The translations under genes and the position numbers were made by a program. Shown here one piece after another: positions 14,915-22,400 of a stretch of 64,000 nt of DNA. Source of the stretch: JAPPHY01 sp965247535 (lineage in GTDB: Bacteria; Chloroflexota; Dehalococcoidia; Lucifugimonadales; UBA2985). A model generated the notes under the pieces. The model had not been told where the DNA came from. It saw only the letters and a program-made list of their open reading frames with translations, and searched no databases. The stretch lies in assembly GCA_965247535.1 (NCBI GenBank), contig OZ252018.1, forward strand, positions 1,178,001-1,242,000. The letters run 5' to 3'. Within the stretch, counting starts at the first letter, position 1; each line of letters starts with the position of its first letter.

Positions 14915-16921
14915 ATGGAATTACGGAACTTGAGTAGAGTAAGACCATTGGGGGTTGTATTAGCTGCCACTATTGTGGTGGTGGCGGTTGCGTGCGGAGG
15001 GGAGGATCCAACGGCGACAAGCCCGCCGCCGGAGGCGACCAGCGCGCCAACGGCTACTTCTCTTGCACCGGCGGCCACAACCGCGGCGATGGAGACGACG
15101 CCTGAGCCTGGGCAACCAACGGCCACGTCGTCTACTGGAATTGAGCCGACGGCGACGGCGGTGCCGGAGGTGGTGACGGATGAATCGGACTGGATCGGCT
15201 TCCTGAAGAATCATCGGGGCTACAAGCCCGAATGGGGGGAGCCTCAGTACGGCGGGACAATCAAGATGTCTGGCCCGCGTCCGGTTTCCCGTTGGCTCGG
15301 CGGTTACATGGGATGGGGCGCCTTTGCGAGTGGCTTCGGAGGGTTCCAGGCCCAAAACAGCCTGCTGATGATGGACCCTTGGGGGTCCATCAGGGATGTG
15401 CCCATCTGTGACCTGTGCGAGAGCTTTACGGTGTCCGCGGACGGATTGACCTTCTCCTTCCAGCTACGCCAGGGCGTGATGTTCCACTCCGAGGGTTGGG
15501 GCATGGACAAGGGAGCGCCGGCCGAGAGCTACGGGACAGAGCTAACCTGTGAGGATGTAAAGTCAAGCATGGAATGGCTCACCAACCCGCCTCCGGACGA
15601 GCGCGTCTCCTTCATCAACAGATACAAGACGTACTGGGCCCACTTTGACGAGGCGACCTGCCCGGATGGACCTGATGGGCATGCCGTGATCTTGGAGTTC
15701 GCATACCACAGGAACGCCACCATGGGTTGGCTGGCTGCAGGTATGCAAGTGTGGAACAAAGAGTACCGGGAGTGGATGGACCTCGAGTATCCTGGGGTCC
15801 AGTCCACTGCCAACCCTGAAGGGTACTTGATGAACCATGGGACGGGCCCCTTCATACCCACCTTCGGTGACTCTCAGACCGTGATAAAGTCGAAGAGGAA
15901 CCCGAACTACTTCAGAGAGGGCGCTCCCTTTGCGGACGGCTGGGAGAACTACTTCATCCAGGACTACAACACAAAGTTTGCAGCCCTGGTCACCGGTAAG
16001 ACTCACCACGCGGGTCACGGGAGCAGCGGGGTGACCAAGGCCCAAGTGGCCCAGATCCAGTCCACCTACGAGGACATCATCGAGCTGCACATCGTAAGGT
16101 ACAACCACATCCAAGTCTTCATGCTGAACCCGTTGAGGCCGCCTTTCGACGACTGGAAGGTGCGGTGGGCGGTAAACCTCTTCCTGGACCGGCAGAACTG
16201 GGATAGGTTCATGACGGTGGGTGACGTCAAGATGGCGACTATAGCCTACTTTTTCCACCCAGACGTCGGATGGAGCATCCCACCGGAGGAGTACTTGTCC
16301 TTCCCTGGGTTCAATCCTGCCACGAAGGACGCCGACATAGCCGAGGCCAATCGGCTGCTGGACGAGGTCTTCGGAGAGGGGAATCGCCCCAAGAGTGACC
16401 AGTACATCATTCAGCTGTTGAGCCGCAGGGAACCCAGTCTCTGGGGAATTGACCAATTCAAGAAGCACCTGGGGTGGGAGTTCAATGTGAAGTACGTTGA
16501 TACGTACGGCAGCATAAGCACCGACTGTATCTACACCATCAGGACTGAGGCCTCAACAGTGATGGAGAACACGTTGACGGCTGACCCTGGGGACGCGCTC
16601 AATGGGTTGCACTCCGAAAACACCGGCAAGCCGAATTGCTACATTCTGGGCTACAAGGGCGTGGGTGTGGCGCCGGACGATGAGATAGCTAGAGTAGACG
16701 CGATGCTGGAGGAAGCGGAGTCCACGCTGGACGACGCCAGGCGTGCAGTGCTTCTACGGGACATTGAGCTATACATGGTGAACGAGCGGCTGACCAGCGC
16801 GACCCTGGGGTCGATGAATGTTGCGTGGCCCGTCCGACGGGAGTTGAAGGGAGTTCGTTTCTACAACCTCGGGACTCCCTCTCAGCAGCGCCTTACGGAC
16901 CGAATGTGGCTGGCGGAGTAG
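14915..16921 (+). CDS. family 5 (peptide/nickel-type) ABC substrate-binding lipoprotein
   Basis: A 668-aa extracytoplasmic solute-binding protein. The ATG at 14915 follows GGAGGTG and gives a lipoprotein signal with lipobox VVAVACGG, then a Thr/Ala/Pro-rich tether of about 60 residues. The mature part has SBP_bac_5 features: QYGGTIKMSG, DLCESFTVSADGLTFSFQLRQGVMFHSEGWG, and a late conserved VRWAVNLFLDRQNWD. Earlier in-frame starts overlap the previous gene and lie before the promoter, so they are rejected. No permease or ATPase is adjacent; the only matching ATPase in the window is at 54629. It sits between CoA-transferase genes, so uptake of a peptide-like or other organic substrate for this island is inferred. 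Confidence 0.88.
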   Translation: MELRNLSRVRPLGVVLAATIVVVAVACGGEDPTATSPPPEATSAPTATSLAPAATTAAMETTPEPGQPTATSSTGIEPTATAVPEVVTDESDWIGFLKNHRGYKPEWGEPQYGGTIKMSGPRPVSRWLGGYMGWGAFASGFGGFQAQNSLLMMDPWGSIRDVPICDLCESFTVSADGLTFSFQLRQGVMFHSEGWGMDKGAPAESYGTELTCEDVKSSMEWLTNPPPDERVSFINRYKTYWAHFDEATCPDGPDGHAVILEFAYHRNATMGWLAAGMQVWNKEYREWMDLEYPGVQSTANPEGYLMNHGTGPFIPTFGDSQTVIKSKRNPNYFREGAPFADGWENYFIQDYNTKFAALVTGKTHHAGHGSSGVTKAQVAQIQSTYEDIIELHIVRYNHIQVFMLNPLRPPFDDWKVRWAVNLFLDRQNWDRFMTVGDVKMATIAYFFHPDVGWSIPPEEYLSFPGFNPATKDADIAEANRLLDEVFGEGNRPKSDQYIIQLLSRREPSLWGIDQFKKHLGWEFNVKYVDTYGSISTDCIYTIRTEASTVMENTLTADPGDALNGLHSENTGKPNCYILGYKGVGVAPDDEIARVDAMLEEAESTLDDARRAVLLRDIELYMVNERLTSATLGSMNVAWPVRRELKGVRFYNLGTPSQQRLTDRMWLAE

Positions 16922-16963
16922 GGGTATGGGAGGGACCGTTCTAACCCTACGCTAGTCAGCGGT

Positions 16964-17010
16964 GGGAGTGGTTACCCATAGTAGTCTTCCGGCTACAGGT
17001 GACCACTCCC
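16964..17010 (+). terminator. hairpin after the substrate-binding protein gene
   Basis: GGGAGTGGTTACC (16964-16976) pairs with GGTGACCACTCCC (16998-17010) with one G-U type mismatch, a 13-bp stem enclosing a smaller GTAG/CTAC pairing. No U-run follows (GCTTCTATA). Likely transcript end or processing site 43 bases after the stop. Confidence 0.5.
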
Positions 17011-17056
17011 GCTTCTATACCCGGGAACGCCTAGTGGAGCAATGGAGGCATATGCA

Positions 17057-18424
17057 ATGGCAGATCGAAGACCGTTGGATGGCATTCGTATCCTGGACTT
17101 CACCTGGGTGAGATCTGGCCCTTGGGCGACCCGCTGGCTGGCCATTTTGGGAGCCGACATCGTCAAGGTGGAGTGGCCGGAGCCTGCGCTTGGCATGTTC
17201 ACCGGACGGCTAGTGTCGGGCAACGAGCGCACCACGCCGGCGGGCATCACGCCCGGCATCAACAGCGGCGGTGACTACAGCGACACCAATCCGATGAAGC
17301 GCAGCGTCACCATCAGCGCCCGGACGGACAAGGGCCTTGGTCTCCTGAAGCAGCTGGTTGGCATGTCGGACGTCGTCATCGAGAACTTCAGCACCGGAGT
17401 GCTGGACAGCTGGGGCCTCGGCTACGACGAGATGACGCGAATCAAGCCGGACATCGTCTACGTCAGCATGGCCGGGCTGGGCCAGACAGGGCGCAACAAG
17501 CACTACAACACCATGGGGCCAATCGTGCAGGCACTGAGCGGCCTCACCTTCACGTCCGGGCTTCCGGGCGCGCCTCCGGCGGGCTGGGGCTGGTCGTACA
17601 TGGACAACACCGGCGGGATGTACGCCGTGATGTGCGTGCTGACCGCATTGCATCACCGGAACTCCACCGGAGAAGGGCAGTGGGTGGACATGTCCCAGGT
17701 GGCCGCGGGCATTACACTCACCGGGCCTGCAATTCTCGACAAGACCGTCAACGGGCGCGATAGCCGCCGGGAGTACTTCCCGCCGGGGAACCGCGCGGTG
17801 TGGCCGGAGGGCCCAATGCTCAATTCGTACAGAGGCCCGTCCGCCGCGCCGCACAACTCCTATCGCACGAAGGGAGGCGGCTACAACGACTGGTGCGTGA
17901 TCACCTGCCTCACCGAGAGCGATTGGCGCGCGCTGGTGGAGCTGATGGGCTCGCCGTCGTGGGCGAACGAGGACCGCTTCGCCACCGTGGTCGGTCGCAT
18001 CCGGAACCAGGATGAGCTGGACCGCAACATCGAGGAGTGGACGCTCACGCTGGAGAAGTACGAGCTGGCCGCCGTGTGCCAGTCGTCTGGCGTTCCCGCC
18101 GCGCCCGTGCAGAGCAACGAAGACCGCGTGGAGCACGACCCTCAGCTGCGGGAGCAGGGCATGTACACCACGGTCCAGCACCCGGTGATCGGTGAGCACC
18201 TGACGCAGAACACGCCGTTCTTCTTCTCCGAATCGCCCACGAGCGTCGAGCGTTCCGGGCCGCTCTGCGGAGAGCACAACATGGAGGTGCTGGTGGACAT
18301 GCTCGGCCTCAGTCCGCAGGAGATTCGCGAAGGCTACGAGAACGGCACGTTCTGGCCAAAGAGCATTCCGCTAGAGCCGTACCTGATAGATGCCCTGGAA
18401 GCCAAGGAAGCCACAACCGCATAG
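17057..18424 (+). CDS. class III CoA-transferase, N-type half with catalytic Asp
   Basis: A 455-aa CaiB/BaiF protein matching domain 1 of the fused 888-aa enzyme at 11077. It begins RRPLDGIRILDFTWVRSGPWATRWL, and the catalytic Asp is Asp183 in YMDNTGGMY. The start at 17057 is preferred over the in-frame ATG at 17042 because GGAGG (17044-17048) sits eight bases before it. It is followed after 15 bases by the gene for a C-type half, so the pair reproduces in two polypeptides what the neighbours carry in one. The two products are expected to form a heteromer. The acyl substrate is unknown. Confidence 0.9.
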   Translation: MADRRPLDGIRILDFTWVRSGPWATRWLAILGADIVKVEWPEPALGMFTGRLVSGNERTTPAGITPGINSGGDYSDTNPMKRSVTISARTDKGLGLLKQLVGMSDVVIENFSTGVLDSWGLGYDEMTRIKPDIVYVSMAGLGQTGRNKHYNTMGPIVQALSGLTFTSGLPGAPPAGWGWSYMDNTGGMYAVMCVLTALHHRNSTGEGQWVDMSQVAAGITLTGPAILDKTVNGRDSRREYFPPGNRAVWPEGPMLNSYRGPSAAPHNSYRTKGGGYNDWCVITCLTESDWRALVELMGSPSWANEDRFATVVGRIRNQDELDRNIEEWTLTLEKYELAAVCQSSGVPAAPVQSNEDRVEHDPQLREQGMYTTVQHPVIGEHLTQNTPFFFSESPTSVERSGPLCGEHNMEVLVDMLGLSPQEIREGYENGTFWPKSIPLEPYLIDALEAKEATTA

Positions 18425-18439
18425 GAGGAGGGAAGCCCC

Positions 18440-19696
18440 ATGGAGAACACGAGATTCTCGTCCGGCCCCCTGGGAAACCTTCGCGTGCTGGAGCTTTCCG
18501 ACGTGATAGGGGAGTGGTGCGGCAAGCTGATGGGAGACCACGGGGCCGACGTGATCAAGGTGGAGCCGCCCGGTGGGGCGTCGGAACGCCGGATAGGCCC
18601 GTTCTACCAGGACGCGCCCCACGCCGATCGCAGCCTTCACTTCTGGCACTACAACACCTCCAAGCGAGGCGTTACGCTGAACCTCGAGTCGGAGGAAGGG
18701 CGCCGCATGGTGCGCGACCTGGCGGCGACCGCGGACATTCTGCTTGAGACCTACACGCCGGGCTACCTGCCCTCCCTGGGCCTGGGGTACCAGGACCTGA
18801 GGAGGCTCAACCCGCGGCTGGTCATGTGCTCGCTGACGCCGTTCGGGCAGACGGGCCCGTGGAGCCGGTATCGCGGAACCGACCTCGTGCACATGGCGGC
18901 GGGCGGTCAGATGGCCTCGTCCGGCTACAACGAAGAGGACGTGCCGGACCCGCCTCCCATAGCGCCGGGCGGCGGCAACGCGTGGCACATGGGCAGCCAT
19001 TACGCCTACATCGCAATCATGGCCGCGGTGTGCATGCGGGACGTGACCGGCGAGGGCCAGTACATCGACGCCTCGGTGCACAGCTCGTGCGCGCTCACAA
19101 CGGAGGGGGCCATGCCCATCTACATGTTCACGAAGCAGGTGGTGCGACGCAACACCGGCCGCCATCACTCCGTGGGGCCAAGCCCGCGCTCCCAGTTCCC
19201 TACCAGCGACGGACGCTACATCAACTTCGGAGCCCTGCGCCTTACGGCCGACCGCCTCCAGACGTGGGCGGACTGGATGGACATGCACGGCGTGGAGCAC
19301 GACCTTGACGATCCAATGTACCAGGAGCCGGGCGCAGTTCAGGAGCACCAGCCGCACATCATGGAGATGGTCGAGCGCTTCTTCGCCAGCGTGCCGGCAG
19401 AGGTGGCCTATCACGAGGGCCAGGAGCGCGGCTTCCTGCTGGGGGCCGTGCGTTCGCCTGAGGATACCGTCGAGGACCCGCACTGGCACGACAGGGAGCT
19501 ATTCGTCGAGGTGGAGCACCCTGAGCTGGGTGAGAGCTTCACCTATCCCGGCGGGTCGTCCATCTACCCCAAGTCGCCGTGGGGCATCTCCCGTCGCGCG
19601 CCCCTGGTTGGGGAGCACAACGAAGAAGTCCTCTGCGGAGAGCTGGGCCTCAGCAGGGATGACCTTGTTGTGCTCGCGGAAGCGGGAGTGGTATAG
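18440..19696 (+). CDS. class III CoA-transferase, C-type half without catalytic Asp
   Basis: A 418-aa CaiB/BaiF protein equivalent to domain 2 of the fused enzymes. It keeps the fold landmarks (LRVLELSDVIGEWCGKLMGDHGADVIKVEPPGG is the start region; TGEGQYIDASVHSSCALTTEG later), but the position of Frc Asp169 is Trp182 in AWHMGSHYA. A ribosome site GGAGGAGGG (18424-18432) overlaps the end of the preceding gene, indicating coupling. By itself it should lack the usual aspartyl-CoA chemistry, so it is best read as the non-catalytic or substrate-binding partner of the 17057 product. Its C-terminal sequence (RRAPLVGEHNEEVLCGELGL) is nearly the same as in both fused paralogues. Confidence 0.88.
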   Translation: MENTRFSSGPLGNLRVLELSDVIGEWCGKLMGDHGADVIKVEPPGGASERRIGPFYQDAPHADRSLHFWHYNTSKRGVTLNLESEEGRRMVRDLAATADILLETYTPGYLPSLGLGYQDLRRLNPRLVMCSLTPFGQTGPWSRYRGTDLVHMAAGGQMASSGYNEEDVPDPPPIAPGGGNAWHMGSHYAYIAIMAAVCMRDVTGEGQYIDASVHSSCALTTEGAMPIYMFTKQVVRRNTGRHHSVGPSPRSQFPTSDGRYINFGALRLTADRLQTWADWMDMHGVEHDLDDPMYQEPGAVQEHQPHIMEMVERFFASVPAEVAYHEGQERGFLLGAVRSPEDTVEDPHWHDRELFVEVEHPELGESFTYPGGSSIYPKSPWGISRRAPLVGEHNEEVLCGELGLSRDDLVVLAEAGVV

Positions 19697-19721
19697 GGCA
19701 GGGCATGGCAGCCGCCGCCGC

Positions 19722-20474
19722 CTAAGCGCCGTCCACTCCCTTCGCCTGTGATGACTCGTCGCTCTGCATCGGCGATGGGTATGCCCGCTGAGCCCGTCTG
19801 AGGAAGAGGATGCCCAGGGAGTTCCAGATCTCCCAGAAGTCATCTTCCGGCATGTGGGAAGCGTCAAGCAGGGTGATTCCCAGCATCGGAGCTTCGAGCA
19901 TCCCTGCGTCCGCCTGCGGCAGCAGCACGGCCGGCGTACCGGAAGATATCCGAACTGCCTGTGATGCGCGCGGCTGGGCCGGGCGTCCCGCGGAACTGGC
20001 AGACGACGGTCTGCCGATCATGCCGCGGCGCCTTGGAACGTCCAACGTGGGAATCCACGCCTCCCGGCAGAGGCCCAGAAAGAGCATGACCTGGCGGTTG
20101 TGCTGGGATCTGGGCATGTACCTCTGAAACGCGTTCATCACGCGCTCCTGGGTATCCACGCTGGGGTCTATCCTCTCGAACTCATCTGCGTATGCCCTGC
20201 GTACGGTCTTCTCCAACAGCTGCCGGTACTCGTCTTCCGTGCTGCCCGCCAGGCCTCGAAGCACGTCCGTGGGTTCTGAGCTGTCCGTAACGAGGTCCAG
20301 GAATCGCAGGGTTGCGAAGACCCTGGGGACGATATTCTCAGAAATCCCGATGGACTTCAGGAGGTCGCGGGTGACGACTGAGGGCATGTTCATGCGCCTC
20401 AGCCTGTGGAGGCAGGCGAGCACATTGGCGGGTGGGGCGTAGGGCCGGAACAACGATTCGCTTGTTTGAACCAT
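19722..20474 (-). CDS. DUF5343-like protein
   Basis: A 250-aa soluble protein. The N-terminal ~150 residues resemble DUF5343: YAPPANVLACLHRLRRM, then SVVTRDLLKSIGISENIVPRVFATLRFLDLV, which looks like a winged-helix unit. A Ser/Arg/Pro-rich low-complexity linker (about 155-190) leads to a short C-terminal helical part. In other genomes DUF5343 proteins are uncharacterised and are sometimes found near defence or mobile genes. Here it is convergent with the CoA-transferase pair and divergent from the first ftsZ. No partner gene is evident. Family call is moderately sure; no function is proposed. Confidence 0.6.
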   Translation of the reverse strand: MVQTSESLFRPYAPPANVLACLHRLRRMNMPSVVTRDLLKSIGISENIVPRVFATLRFLDLVTDSSEPTDVLRGLAGSTEDEYRQLLEKTVRRAYADEFERIDPSVDTQERVMNAFQRYMPRSQHNRQVMLFLGLCREAWIPTLDVPRRRGMIGRPSSASSAGRPAQPRASQAVRISSGTPAVLLPQADAGMLEAPMLGITLLDASHMPEDDFWEIWNSLGILFLRRAQRAYPSPMQSDESSQAKGVDGA

Positions 20475-20881
20475 AAGAATCGTATCCTGCGGTTACAAGG
20501 GTTATGCGGCGAACCGCGGTGTTTGTGCAGTGTGGTTCTCCGATGTGTCTGGATATGGTACGCAAGATACCATTGACTTGCTCCAGTGCGTGTCCTAGCA
20601 TACCATTATTCAACTCGAACCGCAATATGTCCGCAATCGTATCACTGAAGCGGCATGAACCACACAGATGAACCACGGAACTTCTAGGTTGGTTACACGA
20701 TACAACTGAGCTGATGGTTTCCGGTTTCCCTCGCCGGGGTGACTTTTGTCGGCCTGCGCGGTGGAAAGGAGGGCTAGATCAAGGCGGCGGAAGCATGCCG
20801 GTTGTGCGGCTGCCAGTCGCCGGCCGGCCTTGATAGGCTTCGTCCTGATGGACGGAGCGCGATACAACATGGAGGAATCCA
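20475..20881. other. 407-base spacer between DUF5343 gene and ftsZ
   Basis: No convincing gene. It holds a candidate promoter TTGACT (20573-20578)-17-TAGCAT (20596-20601) toward ftsZ, and a stem ATCAAGGC (20778-20785)/GCCTTGAT (20827-20834) enclosing a GC-rich region in the predicted leader. GGAGGA at 20870-20875 is the ftsZ ribosome site. The left half is locally A/T-richer than the coding flanks. Confidence 0.4.
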
Positions 20882-21937
20882 ATGGTAGACACAATCGAAG
20901 CTCGCGCCATAGCAAGCCAGAACAGCGACGCCCTAGCTCAGTCTTGGGAAAGGGCGCCCGCGCGCATTAAGGTAGTTGGCATAGGAGGCGGCGGATGCAA
21001 CTGCGTGCGGCGCATGCTGCAGAACAGGATTCCCGGCGTCCGGTTCGTGATGGTCAATACGGACATCAAGTCGCTGGAATCCACGGCCAATGGCGCGGAC
21101 CTGGTCCAGATAGGGCCCAAGCTGACCCACGGCTGGGGCGCCGGCGGCGACTCCAAGGTCGGCGAGCGCGCGGCTGAGGAGTCGGAGAAGGAGATAAGGG
21201 ACTCCATCAAGAATGCGGAGCTTGTGTTCGTCACCACCGGCATGGGTGGCGGAACGGGTACGGGGGCCGCTCCCTACGTAGCATCCGTGGCCAAGGACAT
21301 GGGCGCGCTGGTGGTCGGGGTTGTGACCACGCCCTTCAGCTTTGAGGGGAACCGCAGAATTGGTCAGGCAATGGCCGGCGTGGATAGGATCCGGCCCTTC
21401 CTGGACAACCTCATCGTCATTCACAACGACCGGCTGCTGAAATACGTGAGCCACGACGCGGAGATGATGGATGCCTTCAGGACCGCCGACGAGGTGGTGA
21501 CTCAGGGAATCCTGAGCGTGTCCGAGCTGATCAACGTTCCCGGCGAGATCAACGTGGACTTCGCGGACGTGCGCACCGTCATGGGGTTCCCCGGGTCGAC
21601 TCTTATGGCAATCGGGAGGGGAAACGGCAAGCTGGGCGTGGTGGACGCCGCTCGTCAGGCCATGGCCAACCCGCTCCTCAACATGTCCATCAAGGGAGCG
21701 CAGGGCGTGCTCTTCACCGTAAAGGGCGGGCATAACCTCAGCCTTGGTGGGGTGAACGCCGCGGGCGAGCTGATCTCGAGCACCGTCCGGAAGAACGCCA
21801 CCGTCTTCTTCGGCATGTCCATAGACGATGAGCTGGAGGACAGCGTCAAGTTGACCCTCATAGCGACCGGCCTCAAGGACAGCAAGCCGCTGGGCAACCG
21901 AGGCTTAGGCTTCATGCGCAAGGGTCCAGGCAGGTAG
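20882..21937 (+). CDS. ftsZ: FtsZ paralogue 1 (outside the division cluster)
   Basis: A 351-aa tubulin-like GTPase. It has the FtsZ nucleotide motifs VVGIGGGGCNCV, GGGTGTGAAPYVA (tubulin signature) and a T7-loop catalytic triad NVDFADVR, so it should polymerise and hydrolyse GTP. Compared with the copy at 35975 it has a longer N-terminus (about 27 residues before the first strand), a distinctive SKVGERAAEESEKEIRD segment, and no FtsA/ZipA-type C-terminal conserved peptide, ending RGLGFMRKGPGR. It is monocistronic with its own terminators, among CoA-transferase genes. Carrying two FtsZ proteins is known in some Chloroflexota and in archaea, where they have separate jobs; here the second role is unknown. 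Confidence 0.92.
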   Translation: MVDTIEARAIASQNSDALAQSWERAPARIKVVGIGGGGCNCVRRMLQNRIPGVRFVMVNTDIKSLESTANGADLVQIGPKLTHGWGAGGDSKVGERAAEESEKEIRDSIKNAELVFVTTGMGGGTGTGAAPYVASVAKDMGALVVGVVTTPFSFEGNRRIGQAMAGVDRIRPFLDNLIVIHNDRLLKYVSHDAEMMDAFRTADEVVTQGILSVSELINVPGEINVDFADVRTVMGFPGSTLMAIGRGNGKLGVVDAARQAMANPLLNMSIKGAQGVLFTVKGGHNLSLGGVNAAGELISSTVRKNATVFFGMSIDDELEDSVKLTLIATGLKDSKPLGNRGLGFMRKGPGR

Positions 21938-21957
21938 GCCGAGGCAACGCCGCCTAT

Positions 21958-21984
21958 GGGTGGCCGGCACCCAGCCGGCCACCC
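21958..21984 (+). terminator. hairpin after ftsZ paralogue 1
   Basis: GGGTGGCCGG (21958-21967) pairs perfectly with CCGGCCACCC (21975-21984), loop of seven bases. First of two tandem hairpins. Confidence 0.6.
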
Positions 21985-21991
21985 GGAGCGA

Positions 21992-22024
21992 ACGGGCGTC
22001 CCCGTTAGGGACGCCCGTTTTGCT
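21992..22024 (+). terminator. rho-independent terminator after ftsZ paralogue 1
   Basis: ACGGGCGTCC (21992-22001) pairs with GGACGCCCGT (22009-22018), followed by TTTGCTT. Classical intrinsic terminator. Confidence 0.75.
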
Positions 22025-22400
22025 TAAGGACGCCTTCCTTAGCTCCACAAGTCCACTCCTCACCCTGAGCGAAGAGCATCCGCGCTGGTGGCGCGACGTT
22101 TCGCGCCAAGCATGGCACGTCGAAAGGCGGAAACCGCACCGGATGCGAGGGCGGTCTCCCGCAAGCGCAAGTCTTGAAGGCAGACGTTGGCTGATGTATA
22201 CTCTCGCATAGCTGGCCTGCCCTAAGCTAGGAGCACTTCGATCTCCGTTTCGCACGACAAGGGCTTGTGCGTTACTCTCTCCGGCGAGGCGCAGGCAGTG
22301 CGGAGCGATTCGCTTACGCGCCGGCCAGACCGGTTCGCAGGCACCACCACGGGCGCTCCACACACGCAGTGTCGCAGTCATTCATCCAGGGAGGAGAGCA
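22025..22400. other. spacer and long leader upstream of the second fused CoA-transferase
   Basis: No gene seen. It contains a stem TGGCGCGA (22089-22096)/TCGCGCCA (22101-22108), a CACCCTGAGCGAAG string at 22060-22073 related to dispersed CCTGAGC elements, and the promoter at 22174-22202. From the predicted start near 22209 a leader of about 190 bases precedes the ATG at 22401, with ribosome site GGGAGGAGAG at 22389-22398. No known riboswitch is recognised in it. Confidence 0.4.
22174..22202 (+). promoter_or_regulatory. promoter of second fused CoA-transferase
   Basis: TTGAAG (22174-22179), 17-base spacer, TATACT (22197-22202). Good spacing and -10; start predicted near 22209. Confidence 0.55.
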
